Assembly (NCBI GenBank): GCA_001898225.1
Contig: MKTJ01000044.1
Coordinates: 62,001-126,000 of the forward strand
Direction of reading: 5' to 3'
Length of the DNA stretch: 64,000 nucleotides
Source: Chloroflexi bacterium 54-19
GTDB taxonomy: Bacteria > Chloroflexota > Chloroflexia > Chloroheliales > Chloroheliaceae
Below the pieces are notes generated by a model. The model was not told the origin of the DNA. It searched no databases and saw only the letters and a program-made list of their open reading frames with translations. Both the position numbers and the translations under genes were made by a program. Below are positions 55,600 to 64,000 of the stretch, one piece after another. How positions within the stretch are numbered: position 1 is the first letter of the stretch; every line of letters begins with the position of its first letter.

Positions 55600-55965
55600 G
55601 AAAAGTGTTTAGTGTTCAGTTTTTAGTGTTTAGTAGGCAGAAGGCAGAAGTCAGTTTTTAGTTTGAACCTTCCGCATTATCATTCTGGCTCTACCTTGTG
55701 ATTCCTTGCTTGTTTATGTCATTCCGGGCGACTAACTTTGTCATTCCGTAAGCCGTCTCCAGAAAGGTGACTTACCTTAATCGAACGGCGGCTTACGGAA
55801 TCTCGCGCGTTGCGTACCGTAAAAACAATAATTGTCCCGTATTTCAGGCTTAATGAGACCTCGACCTAACGCATGTTGGACCTGGCGTGAAATCTGGATT
55901 CAAAGCCCCTGACTGTGATATTGTCCACCGGACCGGAGATTCCTCGACTGCGCTCGGAATGACAA
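55600..55965. repeat. Composite dispersed-repeat block between metY and the rhodanese gene
   Basis: Short AGTGTTTAG/TTTTTAG runs and three GGCAGAR-like units (55637-55653), then ATTCCGTAAGCCG (55744-55756) with CGGCTTACGGAAT (55789-55801), and an inverted CATTCCGAGCGCAGTCGAGG unit (about 55915-55965). The 55493-56098 gap shows no gene. Confidence 0.8.
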
Positions 55966-56019
55966 GTTAGAGGCTTTACTCATACTGGGAAAATTGCCCA
56001 GGGTGTAAAAGAAAATCCA

Positions 56020-56070
56020 AAATGAAATGAGCCATCCCAGGTTTGAAATTCGGGATGGCTCATTTCATTT
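56020..56070 (-). terminator. Long hairpin terminator of metY
   Basis: AAATGAAATGAGCCATCCC (56020-56038) pairs at all 19 positions with the sequence at 56052-56070. It lies 29 bp past the metY stop. Confidence 0.75.
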
Positions 56071-56098
56071 CAGCTAGAAATAGTTTTAATCTGTGAGG

Positions 56099-57409
<1,311 letters not shown>

Positions 57410-57502
57410 TCAGGTGAGTAGTTTTAGTGATTTTAGTTCTTTTTGAAGAAGATATTTCAGGACGCATTATGACACAGCCATTCTAAAAGCGCCAGTGTTT
57501 AG

Positions 57503-57828
57503 AGTAGTCAGAGGGCAGAGGGCAGAGGGCAGAAGGCAGAAGGCAGAGGGCAGAAGGCAGAGGGCAGAGGGCAGAGGGCAGAGGGCAGAGGGCAGAGGGC
57601 AGAGGGCAGAGGGCAGAGGGATACAAAGTTTTTAGTTATCAGTGTTTAGTTTTTAGTAGCCCCGCCACGTCTTGCGGGTGCGTGTGCGGTACGAAATAGA
57701 AATAAAGACAATTGAGACCGCCTGAAGTGAAAAACTGCCTACCGGCTTCTGACTACTACCCTCTGCCTTCTGGCTACTGCCTACTGCCTTCTGCCCTCTG
57801 CCTACCGGCTACTGCCCTCTGCCCTGTT
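57503..57828. repeat. Paired inverted heptamer arrays upstream of the pyr operon
   Basis: About 16 near-perfect GGCAGAR units run from 57511 to 57620, one of the cleanest runs in the window. After ~110 bp with AGTTTTTAGT and an unrelated spacer come inverted YTCTGCC/CTACTGCC units to about 57828. No gene lies in 57392-57958. Confidence 0.85.
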
Positions 57829-57856
57829 AAATGTTATTGACAAAATTTTAACAAAT

Positions 57857-57885
57857 TTGCTTTTTTCAAAAAGACCCTGTATAAT
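57857..57885 (+). promoter_or_regulatory. Promoter of the pyr operon
   Basis: TTGCTT (57857-57862), 17 bp, TATAAT (57880-57885), about 74 bp before the first gene. Confidence 0.65.
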
Positions 57886-57958
57886 ACCACAAGCTGTATA
57901 AATTTTTGTTGAAATGCCACTAAATGTTGTGGTTTGTTAAAAATTTCTCAGGGGAATT

Positions 57959-58888
57959 GTGAATTTACCGCCAATAAATTTAAGCGGAAAAGGCTCCAAT
58001 CCCGGTGACGCAGAACTCGCTGAAACTTTCAGCCAGAAGGTGCAACGTCGCTGGGATAGGAGCCTTTTTCTTTGTGTCGGCCTCGATGGTAGCGCCGACA
58101 AACTGCCTTCCTCCCTGGCCGGGCAGCCGGTCGAGGACGGCCTGTTCGAGTTTAACCGGCAAATTATCGAGGCTACCGCCGAGTTTGCCGCCATCTATAA
58201 GCCCAATATAGCCTTCTACGAGCAAAGCGGGCCGCCAGGTTTGGTCGCTCTGAAGCGGACCTGCGACTGGCTGAAAAGCCGGCATCCTGAGATTCCGATT
58301 CTCCTCGACGCGAAACGTGGCGACCTGGCTAACACAAACGAAAGCTATGCCGCCGCGTTTTTTAATTATTACGAGGTCGATGCCGTGACGGTCCAGCCCT
58401 ATATGGGGGCCGGGCCGCTCGCGCCGTTCCTATCCCACCCGGAAAAGGGGATCTTCGTCCTCTGCCATACCTCTAACCCCGACTCGGCCAGTTTCCAGGG
58501 GCAAGTGGTGGCCGCGACGGACGAGTATCCCGCCGAGCCGCTCTATCACCGGGTCGCAAGGCTGGCGGCGGGGCCAGAGTGGAACTATAACGGCAATGTC
58601 GGGCTGGTGACGGGCGCGACCTTCCCCGCCGAACTGGGCGAGATTCGAAGCCTGGCTCCCCAACTCCCCTTCCTCATCCCCGGCATCGGGGCGCAGGGGG
58701 GCGACCTGGAGCAGTCAATGGCAAACGGCCTGGACGAACGGGGCGGGGGTGTGCTGGTAAACGCCAGCCGCAGCATCATTTTCGCCTCGAAAGGGGCCGA
58801 TTTTGCCGAGGTTGCCGGGCGTGAAGCCGGAAAGCTGGCCCAGGAAATGCGGGAAGTCTGGGAAAAGGTAATGACCGCCCGCCGCTAA
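57959..58888 (+). CDS. pyrF: Orotidine 5'-phosphate decarboxylase, type 2
   Basis: 309 residues from a GTG with AGGGGAA upstream. FLCVGLDGSADKLP, YKPNIAFYEQSGPPGLVALK, ILLDAKRGDLANTNESYAAAF (D-A-K-R-G-D, the charged catalytic array) and VTVQPYMG, LVTGATFPAELGEI, IPGIGAQGGD identify the longer type-2 family found in mycobacteria, Myxococcus and Chloroflexi. It converts OMP to UMP, the last step of the pathway, yet is the first gene of the operon. Confidence 0.95.
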   Translation: MNLPPINLSGKGSNPGDAELAETFSQKVQRRWDRSLFLCVGLDGSADKLPSSLAGQPVEDGLFEFNRQIIEATAEFAAIYKPNIAFYEQSGPPGLVALKRTCDWLKSRHPEIPILLDAKRGDLANTNESYAAAFFNYYEVDAVTVQPYMGAGPLAPFLSHPEKGIFVLCHTSNPDSASFQGQVVAATDEYPAEPLYHRVARLAAGPEWNYNGNVGLVTGATFPAELGEIRSLAPQLPFLIPGIGAQGGDLEQSMANGLDERGGGVLVNASRSIIFASKGADFAEVAGREAGKLAQEMREVWEKVMTARR

Positions 58889-58908
58889 TAAGGAGCATAA
58901 ATAGAGAA

Positions 58909-59556
58909 ATGGAAACTTCGGACCTTACAACTACCATCACCGGGCAGGACCGGGCTAAACTGGCCGATATGCTTTTTGAAATCGGGGCGGTCAAGTTTGG
59001 CGCGTTCCGCATCAAACTGCACGAAACCCGGCCCGATGCCCCGCTTTCGCCGATTTATCTCAACTTCCGGCTGCTGCGGAGCTATCCCGAAGCGCTGGGG
59101 TTTGCCGCCGAACTGCTCCTGAAACTGGCCGGGCCGCTCGAATACGAACTCCTGGCCGACATCCCGACCGGCATCACGCCGATTGTGGCCGTGATGACCT
59201 ACCTGGGGAAAGTCCCGATGATTTCGCCCCGCAAGGAGACCAAGGCTTACGGCCTGGGCGTGGCGATTGACGGCGAGTACAAAGAAGGGCAGCGCGTCCT
59301 GCTGGTGGACGACCTGATTTCCGCCGGGGACAGCAAGTTCGATGCTATCGAAAAACTGCAAAAAGGCGGGTTGGTGGTCGAGGATGTCCTGGTCGTGGTG
59401 GACCGGCAGCAGGGCGGGGCGGCGATGTTGACCGAGAAGGGCTTCCGGCCTCACGCGGTCGTGACTATCAGCCAACTGCTCGAACGCTACCGCCAGACCG
59501 GGGCGATTGACGAAGACCGTTACCACCAAGTAGTGGAATACCTGGGGCTGAAATGA
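58909..59556 (+). CDS. pyrE: Orotate phosphoribosyltransferase
   Basis: 215 residues. The PRPP-binding motif VLLVDDLISAGDSKFDAI is preceded by YELLADIPTGITPIVAVMTYL and SPRKETKAYGLG, with the conserved R-K-E-x-K. It starts 20 bp after pyrF and its stop overlaps the pyrC start. It makes OMP from orotate and PRPP. Confidence 0.95.
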   Translation: METSDLTTTITGQDRAKLADMLFEIGAVKFGAFRIKLHETRPDAPLSPIYLNFRLLRSYPEALGFAAELLLKLAGPLEYELLADIPTGITPIVAVMTYLGKVPMISPRKETKAYGLGVAIDGEYKEGQRVLLVDDLISAGDSKFDAIEKLQKGGLVVEDVLVVVDRQQGGAAMLTEKGFRPHAVVTISQLLERYRQTGAIDEDRYHQVVEYLGLK

Positions 59557-60617
59557 GATTACCCGGCCTGGCTGACCCGCACGTGCACCTGCGCGAACCG
59601 GGTAGCGAAGAAAAAGAAGATTTTTACACCGGCACCTGCGCGGCCCTGGCGGGCGGTTTTACGGCGCTGCTGGATATGCCGAACAACCCGACGCCGACCG
59701 TTTCGGCGGAAGCCCTGGCCGAGAAGAAACGGCTGGCCGCCGCCAAGATTGTCTGCGACGTGGGCTTTAATTTTGGCGCGACCCCGACCAATGCCCCGGT
59801 CTACCCGGCGGTAATACCGGAAGTGGCCGCTCTCAAGGCTTACCTGGGCGAGACTCACGGACCGATTGTCTTTGGCAGCCTGGAAGGGATGCTTTCGGTC
59901 TTTCAGGGTTGGAATTCGCCCAAGCCAATTATGATACACGCCGAGGGACCGATTGTAGCGGCTACGATTGGCCTGGCGGCGCTCTATGACCGGCGCATCC
60001 ATATCTGCCACCTGTCGAAGGCGGACGAACTGACGCTGGTCCGGGCGGCTAAAGAGCGGGGTTTGAAAGTGACCTGCGAGGTGGCCCCGCATCACCTGTT
60101 TTTGACCCGCGAGGATGCCGCGCCGGAGCGCCTGGGGCCGTATGGCCGGATGAGCCCGGCCTTGCAGACGGGCCGGGATATTGACGAACTCTGGCAGGGT
60201 CTGGCCGATGGCGCGGTGGATATGATTGCTACCGACCACGCCCCGCACACTCGCGCCGAGAAAGAAAGTTCCAAACCGCCATTCGGCGTGCCGGGTCTCG
60301 AAACGGCCTTTCCCTTGCTCTACCGGGAAGTTTACCGGGGCAAGGCCGGGCTGACGCTCGACCGGCTGGTAGAACTGATGGCTATCGCCCCGCGCCGGGT
60401 CTTTGGACTGCCACAAGGGGATAGCGAAATAGAAATTGACGATACCGAGTTCATTATTAGCAGCGAGAACCTGCACACCAAATGCGGCTGGACCCCTTTC
60501 GAGGGGCAAACGGGCCGGGGCAGGGTGCGCCGGGTATGGCTGCGCGGCCAGCTTGTTTTCGAGGATGGCCGCGTGTTAGCTTCGCCAGGAAGTGGTCGGG
60601 TTTTATTTAGTGCGTAG
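59553..60617 (+). CDS. pyrC: Dihydroorotase
   Basis: 354 residues. Metal-binding H-x-H in LADPHVHLREPGSEEKE, then MPNNPTPTVSAEALAEK, IMIHAEG (His), IHICHLSKADELTLVRA, VTCEVAPHHLFLT and MIATDHAPHTRAEKE with the late Asp. The ATG overlaps the pyrE stop (ATGA). It cyclises carbamoyl-aspartate to dihydroorotate. At ~350 residues it is shorter than most class I enzymes, whose usual metal-bridging Asp/Lys region here reads LKAYLGETHGPIVFG. Confidence 0.93.
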   Translation: MRLPGLADPHVHLREPGSEEKEDFYTGTCAALAGGFTALLDMPNNPTPTVSAEALAEKKRLAAAKIVCDVGFNFGATPTNAPVYPAVIPEVAALKAYLGETHGPIVFGSLEGMLSVFQGWNSPKPIMIHAEGPIVAATIGLAALYDRRIHICHLSKADELTLVRAAKERGLKVTCEVAPHHLFLTREDAAPERLGPYGRMSPALQTGRDIDELWQGLADGAVDMIATDHAPHTRAEKESSKPPFGVPGLETAFPLLYREVYRGKAGLTLDRLVELMAIAPRRVFGLPQGDSEIEIDDTEFIISSENLHTKCGWTPFEGQTGRGRVRRVWLRGQLVFEDGRVLASPGSGRVLFSA

Positions 60618-60711
60618 AACGTAAAACGTTGAACGTTAAACGGGAAGCCAGCAGCATAAATTCACGTTTAGGGTCAAGGTTTTAGGTTAAACGAGGTTTT
60701 AAGGGGGAAAA

Positions 60712-61725
60712 ATGTTGACTTACAATGATTCCGTCGCCAGGGGTGGGATTGCCGAACCGGTTAACGGGAGCTGGCAGGGCAAGGATATTATCTCGGTTGA
60801 GCAATTCACCAAAAGCGACCTCGACCAGTTGTTTGAGGTTACCGCCCGTATGAAACGCATCAAAGAGATGAACGGCTCGACCGATATTCTGCGGGGGAAA
60901 ATCCTGGCTAACCTCTTTTACGAGGCCAGCACCCGTACCGATGCCAGCTTCAGTATCGCAATGAAACGGCTGGGCGGTGAGGTCCATAATATCGTTGGGG
61001 TGCAGTTTTCCTCGGTATCCAAGGGCGAAACCCTGGCCGATACGGTCCGCGTCCTTTCGGGCTATACGGACGTGCTGGTGCTGCGCCACCCCCAGCAGGG
61101 CGCGGCGGCGACCGCGGCCCAGGCCATTCACGCCCAGTGCCGCCTGACCGGGAGCGGCCCGGTCCCGCTGATTAACGCGGGCGACGGTGTCGGTGAGCAC
61201 CCGACCCAGGCCCTGCTCGATATGTATACCATCGTCCAGAAGTTCAACCGGATTGACGGTCTGACCGTCGCAATGGTCGGCGACCTCAAACATGGGCGGA
61301 CGGTCCATTCGCTGGCCCGGTTGTTGAGCTTCTACAGCGGGGTCAAGTTGATACTGATTGCGCCGCCGAGCTTGCAAATGCCGCCGGACCTGCTCGAAGA
61401 ATTGCGACGACGAGGGGTCGAGACCAAACTTGCGGACAGCATCGAGGAAGTCTCCCACGAGGCCGATGTCTGGTATATCACCCGTGTCCAGAAAGAACGC
61501 TTTGACAGCGAGGACGCCTACCGCTCGGTCCAGGGCAGCTACAGCGTCAACGCCGAGACGGTCAGCCGGATGCGCTCCGAAGCGATTATTATGCACCCAC
61601 TGCCGCGTGTCGGTGAAATCTCGGAGGACGTGGACAGCCTGCCCCAGGCGGTTTACTTCGAACAGGCCGTCAACGGTATGTATGTGCGTATGGCAATCCT
61701 GGCCGGGGTGCTGGGGCGCTGGTAA
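60712..61725 (+). CDS. pyrB: Aspartate carbamoyltransferase catalytic subunit
   Basis: 337 residues. The carbamoyl-phosphate motif is LFYEASTRTDASFSIAMKRL (S-T-R-T, with Asp where many enzymes have Arg at the next position). HPTQALLDMYTI, VAMVGDLKHGRTVHSLARLL and IIMHPLPRVGEI follow in normal order. It joins carbamoyl phosphate and aspartate. The gene is separated from pyrC by 94 bp. No regulatory subunit gene is present. Confidence 0.94.
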   Translation: MLTYNDSVARGGIAEPVNGSWQGKDIISVEQFTKSDLDQLFEVTARMKRIKEMNGSTDILRGKILANLFYEASTRTDASFSIAMKRLGGEVHNIVGVQFSSVSKGETLADTVRVLSGYTDVLVLRHPQQGAAATAAQAIHAQCRLTGSGPVPLINAGDGVGEHPTQALLDMYTIVQKFNRIDGLTVAMVGDLKHGRTVHSLARLLSFYSGVKLILIAPPSLQMPPDLLEELRRRGVETKLADSIEEVSHEADVWYITRVQKERFDSEDAYRSVQGSYSVNAETVSRMRSEAIIMHPLPRVGEISEDVDSLPQAVYFEQAVNGMYVRMAILAGVLGRW

Positions 61726-61772
61726 ACCACGCCGGTAAGCCGGGTGTTTTTGAAAGAGATTTTGAAGGTAAG

Positions 61773-62897
61773 ATGAAATCAACTTACGATATTGATAAGA
61801 GTTACGACGCCAACTATGCCGAGGGGCCGGTTTTCGAGGGCGAACTGCCCGACCTGGCGGCCCTGAACGCAGGGCTGCCCCCGGCGACCTTCCTGGGTTA
61901 CCGGGTCAACAGCACCTTTGGCGTCCCGGCGGGGCCGCTTCTCAACTCGGCCTATATCGGGCTGTACGCCCGGCTTGGCTTCGATGTCCTGACCTACAAG
62001 ACGGTCCGCACCGCCTACGCGCCCTCGCACCCTTTCCCGAACGTGCGGGCGGTCGATACCGCGCCCGGCTGGTATCATACAAATGGCAAAAATGAAAAAC
62101 CGGCCCTTTTCACCCTGCCTGAGTTGGACGAGAGCCAGCCCCAGCCGCACCTGAGCATCACCAACTCCTTCGGGATGCCGAGCAAAGACCCGGCGGTCTG
62201 GATGGCCGATGTGGCGCTGGCGAAAGCCTCGCTCCAACCGGGTCAGGTGCTGGTGGTGAGTGTGGTCGGGACTTCCCGGCCCGGCGGCACCCTGGCCGAC
62301 CTGGCGAACGACTTTGCCGAGGCGGCAAGGCTGGCGGTCCAGGCCGGGGCCGATGCCATCGAGGCGAACCTGAGTTGCCCGAACGTCAAGGCGAGCGAAG
62401 GCAGTCTCTACCAGAGCCCGGCGGCGGTCGGCGCGGTGGCCGGGGCGTTGGCGGCGGCTTTAGGCAAAACTCCCTTCTTGCTGAAGATGGGTTACCTGGA
62501 AGACAAAAAGCTCATCCGAGAAGTGGTCGAAGCGGCGGCGAACGGTGGGGCGGCGGGTCTGGCCGCTATAAATACCATTCCGGCCAGGGTTTACCAGGCC
62601 CCGGAGGAGCAGGCTTTGCCGGGGGATGGCCGGTTGGTGAGCGGGATTTGCGGGGCCGGTATCCACGAGGCCGGGCTGGCGATGGCCGGGCGTTTGCTCG
62701 AAGCGCGCCGGGAGGCCGGGCTTTCCGCCGAGAAATTTGCCCTGGTGGGCGTGGGAGGAGTGATGACCGGGGCGGATGCCCTGGCCTATCTCGACCTGGG
62801 TGCCGATGGAGTCCAGAGCGGCACCGGGGCGATGTGGAACCCCTACCTTGCGGTGGAGCTAAAACAACTCCTGAAAGCGGCGGATCCTGTCCGCTAA
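61773..62897 (+). CDS. pyrD: Dihydroorotate dehydrogenase
   Basis: 374 residues. FMN-site strings FGVPAGPLLNSAYIGLYARLG and DVLTYKTVRT, then AIEANLSCPNVKASEG with the catalytic-loop Cys of the class 1 family, LLKMGYLED, GLAAINTIPA, and the C-terminal phosphate-binding GVGGVMTGADALAYLDLGA and VQSGTGAMWNP. No N-terminal membrane anchor. It oxidises dihydroorotate to orotate and closes the pyr operon; a 13-bp-arm hairpin follows. Confidence 0.92.
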   Translation: MKSTYDIDKSYDANYAEGPVFEGELPDLAALNAGLPPATFLGYRVNSTFGVPAGPLLNSAYIGLYARLGFDVLTYKTVRTAYAPSHPFPNVRAVDTAPGWYHTNGKNEKPALFTLPELDESQPQPHLSITNSFGMPSKDPAVWMADVALAKASLQPGQVLVVSVVGTSRPGGTLADLANDFAEAARLAVQAGADAIEANLSCPNVKASEGSLYQSPAAVGAVAGALAAALGKTPFLLKMGYLEDKKLIREVVEAAANGGAAGLAAINTIPARVYQAPEEQALPGDGRLVSGICGAGIHEAGLAMAGRLLEARREAGLSAEKFALVGVGGVMTGADALAYLDLGADGVQSGTGAMWNPYLAVELKQLLKAADPVR

Positions 62898-62945
62898 ATT
62901 AAAATAGCTTAATCCATATATTCAAGAGAACAAAGTTTATCCACA

Positions 62946-62989
62946 TGAGCTTCATAAAGGCGTCGTAGCGGCGACTTTTATGAAGCTCA
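62946..62989 (+). terminator. Hairpin after the pyr operon
   Basis: TGAGCTTCATAAA (62946-62958) pairs perfectly with TTTATGAAGCTCA (62977-62989), with further GC pairs inside. Weak T-run. The remainder of the 62898-63242 gap is AT-rich and shows no gene. Confidence 0.65.
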
Positions 62990-63242
62990 ATTGTAATGTT
63001 CCGGTAATTGATTTTCGTTAATTTTATGCTATATTTCTCTTTAGGAAAAGGTTTCTGGGGCATCGCGAAAACCTTTTTACCAACACCAGAATTAAGTCTA
63101 AAAAAGAATACGAACGACCCGATTTAATTGTTCCTCAGCAGTCTTAAAAAAACTTAACAGCCGTAATCTTTGAAAAACGTTGCCAGCGTTTCAGCGGCTT
63201 TCAACAAGCAATCAAGGGTAGAGATAAGGGTATAAACAGGTA

Positions 63243-63800
63243 ATGATGGACCCGGCAATATTAACAATTTTGAAAAAAGGCGTGGAAGAAGCTAACCTCG
63301 GCCATAAAATCCAGGCTCGCGCATATTTCTTTGAAATCCTGACCATGGATCCGAACAATGAATACGCCCTGTTGTGGCAGGCTTATCTGAGCGACGACCC
63401 TTACAAGGCGGTCGAGTTTTTAGAGCGACTTTTGAGGTTGCAACCCCGCCACAAAACGGCCCGCGCCTACCTGAAACAGGCCCACCAGCGCTGTGAAGAA
63501 TTCGAGCGGCGGCGCAAGAACAATAATTTTAGCGATTTCTTCCAGACCTATAATGTTTCGGGGCGGCAGGGTTTGCCGGTGCCTTACCTGGGGGATTACC
63601 TGGTCAACCAGGGTCTGATTACCTCTCAGCAACTCGAAATGGCCCTGAAACTGCATGCCAATCTTAAGGAGCGCGGCCACCCCAAACCGATAGGCCGGGT
63701 GCTGGTCGAGTTGGGCTACATCAACAACGAGCAACTTAACCGCTGGCTCCAGCAGCAAAACGATGACCTCGAAACTTTTTACCTGCGCAACCTGGCATAA
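63243..63800 (+). CDS. TPR-like protein with C-terminal MshEN/GspE-N-type domain
   Basis: 185 residues. Residues ~5-80 contain tetratricopeptide-like helices (GHKIQARAYFFEILTMDPNN, KAVEFLERLLRLQPRHKTA). The C-terminal half, YLGDYLVNQGLITSQQLEMAL...IGRVLVELGYINNEQLNRWL, is the two-part 'G-x-x-L-v-x-x-G-x-I-t-x-x-Q-L' pattern of the N-terminal domain of type II secretion/type IV pilus ATPases, which can bind c-di-GMP. Here it stands without an ATPase, so a sensing or adaptor role is possible. The start MMDP allows either of two adjacent ATGs. Confidence 0.75.
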   Translation: MMDPAILTILKKGVEEANLGHKIQARAYFFEILTMDPNNEYALLWQAYLSDDPYKAVEFLERLLRLQPRHKTARAYLKQAHQRCEEFERRRKNNNFSDFFQTYNVSGRQGLPVPYLGDYLVNQGLITSQQLEMALKLHANLKERGHPKPIGRVLVELGYINNEQLNRWLQQQNDDLETFYLRNLA

Positions 63801-63914
63801 CTTAAAAGAACCCTGAAATGTCTTGGCCCCTTTGCCGTAAAATTTCTATAGCATTCGCCCGCACTAAAAAAGCTTTGTCGTATTCCTTTAACAAAGAAGT
63901 GCCCCGACCTTGTC

Positions 63915-64000
63915 ATTCTGTAAGCCACTTATTGAATGACGATTTGCTCTTTTCGAGTTGTGGCTTACAGAATCTCGCGCCGTTGGCGTATAGTACAGTC
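63915..64000. repeat. Hairpin-type dispersed repeat with paired base changes, cut by window end
   Basis: ATTCTGTAAGCCAC and GTGGCTTACAGAAT form a 14-bp stem, followed by CTCGCGCCGTTGGCGTATAGTACAGTC. It matches the other copies except for changes that occur in both arms together. Confidence 0.75.

Noticed and set aside
57959-58075. PyrR-type attenuator at the head of the pyr operon
   Set aside because: GC-rich pairing is visible near the start but it lies inside the pyrF coding region and no antiterminator/terminator pair precedes the gene.

Overview
The window looks like a chromosomal segment of a GC-rich, monoderm-like bacterium, most likely a member of the Chloroflexota. This rests on protein character: lipoproteins with Thr/Pro/Ala-rich linkers, HrcA/CIRCE heat-shock control, a two-protein SRP system, type-2 PyrF and frequent GTG/TTG starts. 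It does not rest on any marker-gene comparison, so the phylum is an inference.

Layout of the chromosomal part: a 5'-truncated MFS drug transporter, a methyltransferase, a TetR regulator under an operator-overlapped promoter and a CLC chloride channel with CBS and RCK-type domains (1-5.7 kb). Next come an ABC-2 type exporter pair, a large GH2 beta-galactosidase, and ftsY followed by ffh (6-15.4 kb). An iron-siderophore type binding protein and its FecCD permease diverge from a shared operator (16-18.5 kb), followed by a second CLC channel and a LysR regulator next to a YeiH/UPF0324 transporter with matching palindromic operators (18.6-22.6 kb). A PrmA-type methyltransferase with an extra N-terminal domain ends this block.

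From 24341 to 39239 lies a clearly AT-richer, ~14.8 kb integrated element. It is bounded by 92-bp perfect direct repeats, each containing a complete tRNA-Pro(GGG), with a tyrosine recombinase at its right end. Inside are a divergent regulatory region with an excisionase-like HTH gene, a replication initiator whose own coding sequence holds direct repeats next to an AT-rich tract (lambda-O-like layout), a second iteron cluster, paired DnaA boxes and a 43-residue membrane peptide gene. Its cargo includes two HEPN-type proteins, a PD-(D/E)XK-type nuclease, a staphylococcal-nuclease-like protein and two surface lipoproteins. No conjugation or capsid genes were seen; the order of parts resembles a phage satellite or integrated plasmid.

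To the right are housekeeping genes: PPK2-type polyphosphate kinase, two secreted esterase-like lipoproteins, inorganic pyrophosphatase, hisF, panB, the heat-shock cluster hrcA-grpE-dnaJ (no dnaK here), a CDF metal transporter, a GNAT protein, two small membrane proteins, a rhodanese, metY, and a five-gene pyrimidine operon pyrF-E-C-B-D (58-62.9 kb). A TPR/MshEN-type protein closes the window.

Many of the larger chromosomal intergenic gaps carry modular dispersed repeats: runs of the 7-mer GGCAGAR, often paired with an inverted run, and two kinds of ~100-bp and ~50-bp hairpin units. One hairpin copy carries paired base changes that preserve the stem.
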